Source: an uncultured Alistipes sp.
GTDB lineage: Bacteria; Bacteroidota; Bacteroidia; Bacteroidales; Rikenellaceae
DNA: 21,775 bases
Direction: 5' to 3'
NCBI GenBank assembly: GCA_900542505.1
Contig: UQNV01000039.1
Coordinates: 1 to 21,775, forward strand
Part shown: positions 14,723 to 21,775 of the stretch, piece by piece
Layout of the letters: the number at the start of each line of letters is the position of its first letter
Numbering within the stretch: position 1 is the stretch's first letter
Translations under genes and position numbers: made by a program
The notes under the pieces: model-generated
What the model was told of the DNA's origin: nothing
Seen by the model: only the letters and a program-made list of their open reading frames with translations
The model's database searches: none

Positions 14723-15970
14723 ATGGACATCACCATACCCCTGGGGAGCGTCGCAGGCGCGTTGACGCCCCCCTGTTCGAAAAGCTACGCCCAACGCGCC
14801 CTGGCCGCCTCGCTGCTGGCCGAAGGGGAATCGACCCTGCACAACATCGAATTCTGCGACGATACGCGCTCGGCGCTCCACTGCATCCGCACGCTGGGCG
14901 CCGACGTTCGCCAGACGGACAGCGACACGCTCCGTATCCGCGGCGGTCTGGCCCCCCGCGGCAACCGGCTCCACGTCGGTGAATCGGGGCTCTCCGCACG
15001 GCTGTTCACGCCGCTGGCCGCCCTCGTGGGCGAGCCGATGTTCATCGAAGGCTCGGGTTCGCTGCTCCGCCGGCCGATGCGCCCGCTGACCGAGGCACTC
15101 GAACGGCTGGGAGTCTCGGTCCGCGACAACGACGGACGGCTGCCCGTCGAGGTGCAGGGACCGCTCGAAGGGGGCGAGCTGGGAATCGACGGTTCGCTCT
15201 CGTCGCAGTTCGTCACCGGGCTGCTGCTGGCACTGCCGCTGGCCCGACACGACACGACGCTCCACGTCCACCATGCGGTTTCGAAGCCCTATCTGGCGAT
15301 GACCGTCTCGACGGCCGCCCGTTTCGGCGTGGAAATCAGCCACAACGATTTCGAGGAGTTTTTCATCGAGGGAGGCCAGCGCTACCGCCCCGCCGAGTTT
15401 CACATCGAGGGCGACTGGAGTGCCGCAGCCATGCTGCTGGCCATCGGTGCCACGGCCGGCGAGGTGCGGGTCGAGAACCTCTCGACGCTCTCGCAGCAGG
15501 CCGACACGGCCGTACTGACGGCGCTTGTGCGCTCGGGTGCGGGCCTTATCGACGAATCGACGGCCGTCACGGCGGCGCGGCGCCAGCTGCGCGCCTTCGA
15601 GTTCGACGCCACCGACTGCCCCGACCTCTTCCCGGCGCTGGCCGTCCTGGCCTCGGCGGCCGACGGCGTGAGCGTCATCCGGGGCACCTCGCGTCTCGAG
15701 CACAAGGAGTGCCACCGTGCCGAGGCGCTGCGCGAGGAGTACGGACGGCTGGGTATCGAAATCGACCTCGAGACCGAGGACATCATGCGCATCCGCGGCG
15801 GTGCCGTGCACGGCGGCCGCGTCTCGAGCCACGGCGACCACCGCATCGCCATGTCGCTGGCCGCCGCAGCGCTGCGGGCCGACGGCGAGGTGACCATCGA
15901 GGGAGCCGAGTGCGTCTCGAAGAGCTACCCGCTCTTCTTCGAGGAGCTCGAACGGCTGCGCGTCAAATAG
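14723..15970 (+). CDS. aroA: 3-phosphoshikimate 1-carboxyvinyltransferase (EPSP synthase)
   Basis: This 415-residue protein catalyses the sixth shikimate step, joining phosphoenolpyruvate to shikimate-3-phosphate. Core residues align with the known enzyme: K20, S21 and R25 in the N-terminal SKSYAQR; Q162 in SLSSQF; D301 in CPDLFPALAVLA; K328, E329 and R332; and R374 in HGDHRIAMSLA. Two motifs are unusual. The PEP-binding loop reads GESGLSARL (86-94) where most homologues have GNAGTAMR or GNSGTTMR. The KESDR motif reads KECHR. Catalytic Lys, Glu and Arg are kept, so I expect an active but divergent enzyme. aroC, the next pathway step, follows after 43 bp. Confidence 0.92.
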   Translation: MDITIPLGSVAGALTPPCSKSYAQRALAASLLAEGESTLHNIEFCDDTRSALHCIRTLGADVRQTDSDTLRIRGGLAPRGNRLHVGESGLSARLFTPLAALVGEPMFIEGSGSLLRRPMRPLTEALERLGVSVRDNDGRLPVEVQGPLEGGELGIDGSLSSQFVTGLLLALPLARHDTTLHVHHAVSKPYLAMTVSTAARFGVEISHNDFEEFFIEGGQRYRPAEFHIEGDWSAAAMLLAIGATAGEVRVENLSTLSQQADTAVLTALVRSGAGLIDESTAVTAARRQLRAFEFDATDCPDLFPALAVLASAADGVSVIRGTSRLEHKECHRAEALREEYGRLGIEIDLETEDIMRIRGGAVHGGRVSSHGDHRIAMSLAAAALRADGEVTIEGAECVSKSYPLFFEELERLRVK

Positions 15971-16013
15971 GCGGCACGCAAGCCGGCAATCGGGGCAAAA
16001 CAGAACAACGATT

Positions 16014-16991
16014 ATGAATACCTTCGGCAGAAATTTCCGACTTTCGCTCTGGGGCGAATCCCACGGCAGCGCGCTCGGCGTCACGCTCGACGGCGTGCCG
16101 GCGGGCATTGCGCTCTCGACCGGGGATTTCGAGCAGGACCTTGCGCGCCGGCGCGCCGGCGCGCCGGGCACCACGCCCCGCCGTGAAAAGGACCTTCCGC
16201 GCATCGTCTCGGGACTCTACCGGGGCCATACGACCGGTGCTCCGCTCACGCTGCTCTTCGAGAACTCGGACACCCGGTCGGAGGACTACCCCGCTGTCGG
16301 CACACGCTTCCGCCCGTCGCATGCCGACCGCACGGCATGGGTCAAATACCACGGATTCAACGACCCACGCGGCGGAGGGCACTTCTCGGGCCGGCTCACG
16401 CTGCCGCTCGTCGCCGCAGGCGTCGTCGCGAAGCGGATGCTGCCGGAGACGGTGCGCTTCGAGACGCGGCTGGCCGAAATCGGCGGCTGCACCGCACCGG
16501 AACGCTTCGACGAGGTGCTGCGCCGCGCCGCAGCCGAGGGCGACTCGCTGGGCGGCATCGTCGCCTGCCGCGCAGAGGGCATCCCGGCCGGATACGGCGA
16601 CCCCTTCTTCGACACGGTCGAGGGGGTGGCCGCACACCTGCTCTTCGCCATCCCCGGCGTCAAGGGGGTCGAATTCGGCAGCGGCTTCGCCGCGGGCCGC
16701 AGCTGCGGTTCGGAGAACAACGACCTGCTGCTCGACGCCGAAGGGCACACCGCAACGAACCACGCCGGAGGCATCGACGGCGGCATTACGAACGGCAACC
16801 CGCTCACGCTGCGCGCAGCCTTCAAACCCACACCGAGCATCGCCCGCGAACAGCTCACCTACGACCCCGCAACGGGCACCCGCCGGCCGCTCCGCATCGG
16901 CGGCCGCCACGATGTCTGCATCGCACTGCGGGGCGCCGTAGCGGTCGAGGCGGCGCTCGCCATCACCCTTGCCGACCAGCTCTGCCGATGA
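16014..16991 (+). CDS. aroC: Chorismate synthase
   Basis: AroC converts EPSP to chorismate, using reduced FMN as a catalytic cofactor. The signature GESHG is at residues 14-18, RRRAGAPGTTPRRE (about 45-58) is the conserved FMN/substrate region, NHAGGIDGGITNG is near 249-261, and GRHD lies close to the C terminus. At 325 residues it is shorter than the usual ~350-360. I see no lost motif, so the shortening is probably in loops or the C-terminal end. Its stop codon overlaps the prmC start (ATGA). Directly after aroA, the pair covers the last two steps to chorismate. The RRRAGA region is encoded by three tandem copies of GCGCGCCG at 16143-16166. Confidence 0.94.
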   Translation: MNTFGRNFRLSLWGESHGSALGVTLDGVPAGIALSTGDFEQDLARRRAGAPGTTPRREKDLPRIVSGLYRGHTTGAPLTLLFENSDTRSEDYPAVGTRFRPSHADRTAWVKYHGFNDPRGGGHFSGRLTLPLVAAGVVAKRMLPETVRFETRLAEIGGCTAPERFDEVLRRAAAEGDSLGGIVACRAEGIPAGYGDPFFDTVEGVAAHLLFAIPGVKGVEFGSGFAAGRSCGSENNDLLLDAEGHTATNHAGGIDGGITNGNPLTLRAAFKPTPSIAREQLTYDPATGTRRPLRIGGRHDVCIALRGAVAVEAALAITLADQLCR

Positions 16992-17869
16992 CTGCCCGAC
17001 GCGACATAATCCACCGCATCACCGAGGCCCTCACCCCGCTCTACGGACCCTCCGAAGCGCGCAGCATCGCTCTGCTCACGGCCGAGGGCCTGGGCGGCGT
17101 GAGCCGCACGCAGCTGCTGGCCGACCCAGGAGCCGAGCTCGAGATTGAGGGGCTCGACGACGTCGTCGCACGGCTCGCCGCGGGACGTCCCGTGCAGTAC
17201 GAGCTGGGCGAGACGGAGTTCTGCGGCATGAACTTCAAGGTGCGCGAAGGGGTGCTCATTCCCCGTCCCGAGACCGAGGAGCTCGTGGCCTGGGTGGCCG
17301 ATGAAAACCCGGCGGCCCGGCGGATACTGGATGTGGGAACGGGGAGCGGCTGCATCGCCATCGCCCTCAAGCGGCTGCTGCCCGACGCGGAGCTTTCGGC
17401 CGCCGACGTAGCCGACGAGGCGCTCGCGGTGGCGGCCGAAAACAGCCGGCGGCTGGAAGCACCCGTCGAAATACGCCGCGCCGATGCGCTCGGCGACCTG
17501 GAGACGGTCTTCCCGGGCCCGTTCGACGTCATCGTCTCGAACCCGCCCTACGTTCCGCAGAGCGATGCCGCGGCGATGCACCGCAACGTGCGCGACTATG
17601 AGCCCGCCGGGGCACTCTTCGTTCCCGATGACGACCCGCTGCGCTTCTACCGCGCCATTGCCCGGCGCGCACGCCGCATGCTGGCACCCGGCGGAGGGCT
17701 CTACTTCGAAATCTACGAACGGGCGGGCGACGCGATGCGCCGCATGCTCTGCGAAGAGGGCTACACCGAGGTGCGCATCCGCCGCGACCTCTTCGGCCGC
17801 GAACGCATGGCGGCCGGCCGGACCGGCCGCATCCCGAAGCCGGACGGGAGCGGCAGAGGCAACGCTTGA
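16988..17869 (+). CDS. prmC: Peptide chain release factor N5-glutamine methyltransferase
   Basis: PrmC (HemK) methylates the glutamine of the GGQ motif in release factors RF1 and RF2, which is needed for efficient termination. This is a 293-residue protein of typical length. It has a helical N-terminal domain (residues ~1-85), the SAM-binding motif LDVGTGSGCIAIALK (~114-128), and the catalytic N185-P-P-Y188 followed by VPQSD. I chose the ATG at 16988 (MTARRDIIHRITEAL), which overlaps the aroC stop by 4 bases. The much longer open frame upstream is a shadow of aroC. recX follows after 24 bp. Confidence 0.94.
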   Translation: MTARRDIIHRITEALTPLYGPSEARSIALLTAEGLGGVSRTQLLADPGAELEIEGLDDVVARLAAGRPVQYELGETEFCGMNFKVREGVLIPRPETEELVAWVADENPAARRILDVGTGSGCIAIALKRLLPDAELSAADVADEALAVAAENSRRLEAPVEIRRADALGDLETVFPGPFDVIVSNPPYVPQSDAAAMHRNVRDYEPAGALFVPDDDPLRFYRAIARRARRMLAPGGGLYFEIYERAGDAMRRMLCEEGYTEVRIRRDLFGRERMAAGRTGRIPKPDGSGRGNA

Positions 17870-17893
17870 CCCGAATGACGAACTGATGAATCG

Positions 17894-18433
17894 ATGAAAC
17901 GGCAAACCCCATCCACCCCCGAAGGCGCCGCCGCTGCGCGCGCCGCAAGGACGAAGAGCCCCGACGAGGCGCTTGCCTCGCTCATGCGGCTCTGCGCCCG
18001 GGCCGAGCGCTCGTCGGGCGACGCGCTGCGGCTCATGCAGCGCTGGGGGCTGTCGGAGGGCGACCGGCAGCAGGTGCTGCAGCGGCTCGTGCGCGACCGC
18101 TTCATCGACGATGCCCGCTACGCCGAGGCCTTCGTGCGCGACAAGCTGCGGCTGAGCGGCTGGGGCGAATACAAAATCCGCGCGGCACTGCTCCGCAAGG
18201 GCATTGCGCGCACGACCATCGACGCCGCACTGCGCCAGACCGACCGCAAGGCGATGGGCCGGAGGCTCGAGGAGCAGCTGCGCCGCAAGATGAAGAACCT
18301 GAAGAGCGGGACCCCCTTCGAGCGGCGGAACAAGCTGCTCCGCTACGGACTCTCGCTCGGATATGATTACGAAACGGTGGGCGACACGGTCGCCTCACTC
18401 ATCAAGGAGAACGACGAATGCGATACCTTCTGA
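17894..18433 (+). CDS. recX: Regulatory protein RecX
   Basis: This 179-residue protein is of the RecX/OraA family, which binds RecA filaments and limits their activity. Characteristic helical repeats are visible: LVRDRFIDDARYAEAFVRD (~75-93), LSGWGEYKIRAALLRKGI (~97-114) and a C-terminal repeat with LLRYGLSLGYDYETV. The first ~25 residues are Ala/Lys/Thr-rich and add a small N-terminal extension. The ATG at 17894 follows the prmC stop by 24 bp. The 3' end overlaps the start of the M23 peptidase gene by 16 bp in another frame, indicating translational coupling. recA itself is not in the window. Confidence 0.88.
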   Translation: MKRQTPSTPEGAAAARAARTKSPDEALASLMRLCARAERSSGDALRLMQRWGLSEGDRQQVLQRLVRDRFIDDARYAEAFVRDKLRLSGWGEYKIRAALLRKGIARTTIDAALRQTDRKAMGRRLEEQLRRKMKNLKSGTPFERRNKLLRYGLSLGYDYETVGDTVASLIKENDECDTF

Positions 18434-20145
18434 CACTGCTGCTCCTTGCGGCGGGCTGCACGGCGGCCCGGGCGCACGGAGACTCCACGCAATACCTCTT
18501 CCCCGTCCGGCAGGTCGCCGGGCTCTATTCGGCCAACTTCGGCGAGCTGCGTCCGGGCCACTTCCACGGCGGGGTCGACATCAAGACCGACGGCGCCGTG
18601 GGCAAGGAGCTGGTCGCCGTGGCCGACGGCTACGTCTCGCGACTCTCGGTGGCACCCGGCGGCTACGGACGCGCCCTCTACATCACACTCCGCAACGGAC
18701 ATACGGCCGTCTACGGCCACATCCTGCGCTTCCGCGACGACCTGGAGCAGCGCGTCGACGCCGAACGGCGCCGAACACGGCGCAACAGCGTCAACCTCTG
18801 GTTCCGGCCCGATGAGTTTCCCGTCGCACAGGGCGACGTGGTGGCCCGCTCGGGCAACAGCGGCTCATCGTTCGGACCGCACCTCCACTTCGAGTTGCGC
18901 CAGACATCGACGCAGCGCACGCTCAACACCGTACGCATGGGCATCATCCGCCCCGAGGACCACATCGCCCCGCTCATGCTGGGACTCCGCTACGCCGAGG
19001 TCGACACGCTCGACGGCATCCCCGTCCATGGTCCGCTGCGGAGCTTCGAGCTGAAGAAGACGGCCGACGGATGCTACCGCACGGCAGCGGCCGGACCGCT
19101 CGAAGTGGGACCGCGCGGATACTTCGTCATCGAGGCGTCGGACCGCCGCGACGGGGTCTACAACCGCTTCGGGCTCTACCGCGTAAGTCTGGACATCGAC
19201 GGCGAACGCCGCTTCGAGTACCGCATGGACGGCTTCACGTTCGACCGCTCGCGCAGCTGCGACGCCGTCTCCTGCTACCCGCTCCAGAGCGGCGCCCGCG
19301 CCGAGGTGCTCCGCCTGGCCCGGCTCGAAGGGGCTCCCGCCGAATTCTACCCCACGCTGCGGGAGCGGGGGCTGGTTCGCGTTGCACCGGGCAGCACGCA
19401 CCACGTCCGCATCGAAGCCGAGGATGACTGCGGCAATGTCTCGACGCTCGAATTCGACATCCGGGGCGGCGATGCGCGCCTTCGTCCCGAGCGCGACACG
19501 ACGGCCGTCGCCGTACGGCGCAACCGCGACACACAGCTCCGCATCGGCGACGAGGCGACGCTCCGCATCCCGGCCGGAGCGCTCCACGAATCGCTGTTCG
19601 CCCGCCCCGTACGGCTGGACAACCCCGCAACAGGGAGCGGCACGGTGGCGGTACTCTCGCCCGCCTACCGCTTTCTCGACTCCGACACGCCGCTGGCCGG
19701 CGAGGTGATGCTCTCCCTGCAGCTCTTCGTCCCCGAACAGACCGCCCCCCATGTCACGCTGGCCGTACGCAACCGCCGGGGAAAGCTCGTGCGGCTGGGC
19801 GGCACGTACAACGCCGGGCGCCTGACCGCCCGCATCCGCACGGCGGGCGAGTGGCTCGCCGTAGCCGACACGGTACCCCCGACCGTGCGTCCGCTCTTCA
19901 CGCCGGGCGGCGACCTCTCGCGCAGCGGAGCGCTCCGCTTCCGGCTGGGCGACAACTTCTCGGGCATCGCTTCGTACGACCTCTATGTCGACGGGGAGTG
20001 GGTTCCCTGCGACCGTTACCCGATGCAGGGAACGCTCGAATACCACTTCGCCGGAGCCCCGACGCATGCCGAACACAGCGTGCTGCTGGTCGTCAAGGAC
20101 GGCTGCAACAACGAAACCCGCTGGGAGGGAACCTTCAGGCGCTGA
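18418..20145 (+). CDS. Secreted M23 family (LytM-type) metallopeptidase
   Basis: This 575-residue envelope protein has an N-terminal LytM domain of the zinc endopeptidase type that cuts peptidoglycan cross-bridges. The expected zinc and catalytic residues are all visible: H50 and D54 in HFHGGVD, H101 in YGHILRF, and H155 and H157 in GPHLHFE. The export signal is ambiguous: a hydrophobic core ends in LAAGC (Cys14), an imperfect lipobox, but an AxA-type cleavage site at AARA (17-19) is equally possible. The ~400 C-terminal residues are beta-rich, with repeated Ig-like patterns, and end in a segment with DNFSGIASYDLYVDG, as in long Bacteroidota M23 proteins. The catalytic set is complete, so it is probably active. 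It is the last gene of the lptB operon; its start overlaps recX by 16 bp. Confidence 0.9.
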   Translation: MRYLLTLLLLAAGCTAARAHGDSTQYLFPVRQVAGLYSANFGELRPGHFHGGVDIKTDGAVGKELVAVADGYVSRLSVAPGGYGRALYITLRNGHTAVYGHILRFRDDLEQRVDAERRRTRRNSVNLWFRPDEFPVAQGDVVARSGNSGSSFGPHLHFELRQTSTQRTLNTVRMGIIRPEDHIAPLMLGLRYAEVDTLDGIPVHGPLRSFELKKTADGCYRTAAAGPLEVGPRGYFVIEASDRRDGVYNRFGLYRVSLDIDGERRFEYRMDGFTFDRSRSCDAVSCYPLQSGARAEVLRLARLEGAPAEFYPTLRERGLVRVAPGSTHHVRIEAEDDCGNVSTLEFDIRGGDARLRPERDTTAVAVRRNRDTQLRIGDEATLRIPAGALHESLFARPVRLDNPATGSGTVAVLSPAYRFLDSDTPLAGEVMLSLQLFVPEQTAPHVTLAVRNRRGKLVRLGGTYNAGRLTARIRTAGEWLAVADTVPPTVRPLFTPGGDLSRSGALRFRLGDNFSGIASYDLYVDGEWVPCDRYPMQGTLEYHFAGAPTHAEHSVLLVVKDGCNNETRWEGTFRR

Positions 20146-20179
20146 CCATCCGGGCGGGAGCATCCCGCGCGGCGCCTTC

Positions 20180-20208
20180 GACTCTCTGCCCGGACCGGGC
20201 AGAGAGTC
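20180..20208. repeat. Perfect 14-bp inverted repeat without a U-tract
   Basis: Positions 20180-20193 and 20195-20208 are perfectly complementary around a single central base. The hairpin lies 35 bp after the M23 stop. It has no T-run on either strand, so it is not a standard terminator. It could be an RNA-stability or protein-binding element. Confidence 0.7.
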
Positions 20209-20231
20209 GGCCAAAACGAAAAAAAGAGAAC

Positions 20232-20275
20232 GGGAGTGCTCTTCCGAAAGGAAAAGCACCCCCGCTTTATTTTAT
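20232..20275 (+). terminator. Terminator of the lptB-M23 operon
   Basis: A 14-pair stem with two mismatches (20232-20245 with 20250-20263) is capped by a GAAA tetraloop. It is followed on the plus strand by CTTTATTTTAT. Confidence 0.8.
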
Positions 20276-20321
20276 AAAAATTTTAATAACATACCGTCGC
20301 TCCCGAGGCACCGCTGCGGCG

Positions 20322-20414
20322 CTACAGGGCAAGCCAGTTGCCCGCATCGAGCAGGCCGGCCGTGTTGAGGAAGAGAATCAGCGGCAGATAATCCTTCAGT
20401 TTGACGCGCGAATC
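20322..20414 (-). other. Out-of-frame C-terminal tail of the ECF sigma gene (frameshift remnant)
   Basis: The sigma frame stops at 20396. Shifting one base at about 20404-20411 restores an open frame that reads VKLKDYLPLILFLNTAGL and on to a stop at 20322-20324. In this protein family the HTH helix SLKI is normally followed by LRVxLKDYLPL, which is what the shifted frame gives. One base therefore appears to be missing within the CGCGCG run. Confidence 0.75.
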
Positions 20415-20932
20415 TTCAGGCTCTGCTGGATACGGTAGTCGACCGTCTTGGCCGAGATGCCCAGCTCTTCGGCGATTTCCTTGTAGGTGCGGTTCTCGAA
20501 ACGGTTCATCTCGAAGGCTTCGCGGTAGAGTTCGAGCAGCTCCTCGACCGCCCGTCGGATGTTCTCGCGCAACTCCTCGAGCTGATAGTAGTCGGGCACG
20601 CCGAACGACTCGGAAATATCGGCGCGCAACGTATGTAACCGACTGTTGTGCAGCGCTTCACGACTCAGATGGGTCAGGAATCGGTTCTTCACCGAGGTGA
20701 ACAGATAGTGGGACAGCGCCCCGTGAATCTGGAGCTCCGCACGGTTCTCCCAGAGCCACAACATCAGGTCCTGGACGATATTCTCGGCCACCTCGGTCTG
20801 CCGTACGTACAGGTTCGCATAGGCACACAGCGACGTATAGTAGCGCGTGAATATTTCGTCGAAGGCCTGCCGCGCTCCGTCGATTAATCCGGACAGCAGT
20901 TCCGATTCCGAAATCCGTTCATTTTTGAGCAT
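20396..20932 (-). CDS. ECF-type RNA polymerase sigma factor, C-terminal tail frameshifted
   Basis: This 178-residue sigma factor is of the extracytoplasmic-function class expanded in Bacteroides. Region 2 (~24-64: FDEIFTRYYTSLCAYANLYV, then VQDLMLWLWEN) binds core polymerase and the -10 region. Region 4 (~125-175) contains the helix-turn-helix YKEIAEELGISAKTVDYRIQQ. Both are intact, so the protein may still function. The frame ends early, a few residues after the HTH, because one base is missing; the lost tail is annotated separately. Such factors usually precede a FecR-type anti-sigma gene and a SusC/SusD pair. None is present, as the gene is bounded by a terminator and an IS element. The IS ends about 8 bp before the ATG at 20932, so the native promoter has been displaced. 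Confidence 0.88.
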   Translation of the reverse strand: MLKNERISESELLSGLIDGARQAFDEIFTRYYTSLCAYANLYVRQTEVAENIVQDLMLWLWENRAELQIHGALSHYLFTSVKNRFLTHLSREALHNSRLHTLRADISESFGVPDYYQLEELRENIRRAVEELLELYREAFEMNRFENRTYKEIAEELGISAKTVDYRIQQSLKIRASN

Positions 20933-20940
20933 GATTCATT

Positions 20941-21775
20941 AGCGTCCCGTTAAAATGGGACGAGTTAAACAATTAATCAAATAGCCCCGGAATAATGGGA
21001 TTATATAGATCTTTGACATCATTGAAATTAGTCTTGTCGAACAGGTCACGCAAGAGGGTTTTGTCTGTCAATGATATGCTGAGAATTTGCAAAACTTCAT
21101 AGGTAGAGCGTTTCAACTTCATATCATGTTGGACAATAGCCACAAGACAGTATGTGATAATAGCGACACTGATTTGTATGCGGACGGCGTTCTCTGTTGT
21201 GCCCCAGAATTTCTTTATCTTGAGGTGCTGCTTGAGCCATTTGAAGAACAGCTCGATCAACCATCTTTTCTTGTAAAGATTGGCGACATCCAATGCAGAA
21301 AGTTGTTTCGCATTCGTCAGAAAAGTGAGCTCACGGTCATCTTCTTCATCGTAATATCGGACGAGTCTGAATGACTCCGGATATTTCTTCCCGGAGAGAT
21401 AACCGGTCAGTTTCACTTCCGCATCTGTCATTATGTTCTTTGGCATTCTCCGCTTCCATTTGACTGTCTTATACTTTAAGTTCGTCTTGGCCCTGACAAC
21501 AAAGAAAGAGTCTGTAAGATGTATCCTATAGAGCTCTTTAAAAGAATCATAAGCCCTGTCGAATATATAATAAGCATTTGGTTCATAATGGATTGAAGAC
21601 ATCGCTGTAGAATCATGCTTTGAGGCAGTGGTTACAGTATAGAAGGCAGGAACTTGTGCTTCAATGTCGTATAAGACATGAGCTTTCACTCCTCCTTTCT
21701 TGCTTCGGAACTTTGCCCACGGGAATGTTGCAAGACATAACGGAATCGTTGTTGAATCAAACGCATATTTCTTTC
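20941..21775 (-). mobile_element. IS4-family insertion sequence, partial (runs off the right edge)
   Basis: An AT-rich block, in sharp contrast to the GC-rich host genes, carries an IS4-type transposase. The IS end is placed at about 20941, where the sequence changes character. It contains a subterminal inverted repeat, CGTCCC (20943-20948) with GGGACG (20957-20962). The other end and the target duplication are outside the window, so the exact boundary is uncertain by a few bases. Confidence 0.8.
20973..21775 (-). CDS. IS4-family transposase, 5' part missing at the window edge
   Basis: This DDE transposase is read on the minus strand into the window edge, with at least 267 residues visible. 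The first catalytic Asp is in FDSTTIPLC (codon 21756-21758), upstream of an in-frame GTG at 21689 that is an internal valine codon, not the true start. The frame then reads FPWAKFRSKKGGVKAHVLYD. The second Asp is in YYIFDRAYDSF. The IS4 YREK signature is complete in YKKRWLIELFFKWLK (Y-x2-R-x3-E-x6-K), carrying the catalytic Glu. The frame is open to the edge with no internal stops, so the element may be active. It ends with TAA at 20973, about 30 bp inside the IS end. Confidence 0.9.
   Translation of the reverse strand, partial: KKYAFDSTTIPLCLATFPWAKFRSKKGGVKAHVLYDIEAQVPAFYTVTTASKHDSTAMSSIHYEPNAYYIFDRAYDSFKELYRIHLTDSFFVVRAKTNLKYKTVKWKRRMPKNIMTDAEVKLTGYLSGKKYPESFRLVRYYDEEDDRELTFLTNAKQLSALDVANLYKKRWLIELFFKWLKQHLKIKKFWGTTENAVRIQISVAIITYCLVAIVQHDMKLKRSTYEVLQILSISLTDKTLLRDLFDKTNFNDVKDLYNPIIPGLFD

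Noticed and set aside
16143..16166. Three tandem copies of GCGCGCCG
   Set aside because: They encode part of the conserved RRRxG region of chorismate synthase, so codon choice in a GC-rich genome explains them.
13787..16204. 805-residue minus-strand open frame opposite lptB and aroA
   Set aside because: It is antisense to two well-supported enzymes, has Arg/Gly/Val-rich composition and no recognisable domain.
1..21775. CRISPR arrays, tRNA or rRNA genes, phage genes, toxin-antitoxin pairs
   Set aside because: I looked for regular spacer-repeat arrays, tRNA cloverleaf landmarks and typical defence or phage proteins and saw none. The only mobile element is the IS4 copy at the right edge.

Overview
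The window reads as a chromosomal segment of a GC-rich Bacteroidota bacterium, most likely Alistipes or a close Rikenellaceae relative. Three things point there. Several genes carry the Bacteroidota promoter element TAnnTTTG. Many lipoprotein signals and an ECF sigma factor of Bacteroides type are present. The protein families (1175-residue pyruvate:ferredoxin oxidoreductase, paired M16 peptidases, long M23 peptidase) are typical of gut Bacteroidales. The genus is inferred from protein style and base composition, not from a marker gene.

Left part (1-3103): a degenerate, roughly 5-bp-periodic GC-rich repeat tract runs off the left edge. It is followed by a minus-strand META-domain lipoprotein with its terminator, then two adjacent minus-strand lipoprotein genes of visibly lower GC. 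An AT-rich gap upstream of them holds a long imperfect hairpin of about 124 nt that looks like a 6S-type regulatory RNA.

Centre-left (3042-10658): pyruvate:ferredoxin oxidoreductase (minus) ends in a strong terminator. It diverges from a two-gene M16 peptidase operon (plus) across a 357-bp intergenic region that may encode a small structured RNA. The M16 operon converges on rsmA (minus) at a shared bidirectional terminator. The M16 operon and rsmA both appear to give leaderless or nearly leaderless mRNAs, and rsmA carries an unusual low-complexity insertion.

Centre-right (10916-20270): two tiny membrane-protein genes lie downstream of recQ (minus). recQ diverges from a tightly packed plus-strand operon: lptB, aroA, aroC, prmC, recX and an M23 peptidase. 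This operon mixes lipopolysaccharide export, the last two shikimate-pathway steps leading to chorismate, release-factor methylation, RecA regulation and cell-wall hydrolysis. It ends in a GNRA-loop terminator.

Right edge (20322-21775): an ECF sigma factor gene (minus) has lost one base near its 3' end, so a conserved-looking C-terminal tail is out of frame. An AT-rich IS4-family insertion sequence sits about 8 bp upstream of its start codon and continues past the right edge.

I did not find a convincing novel multi-gene system. The most rewarding leads are the 6S-like RNA, the damaged and IS-displaced sigma factor, the rsmA insertion, the leaderless promoters and the pentameric repeat tract.
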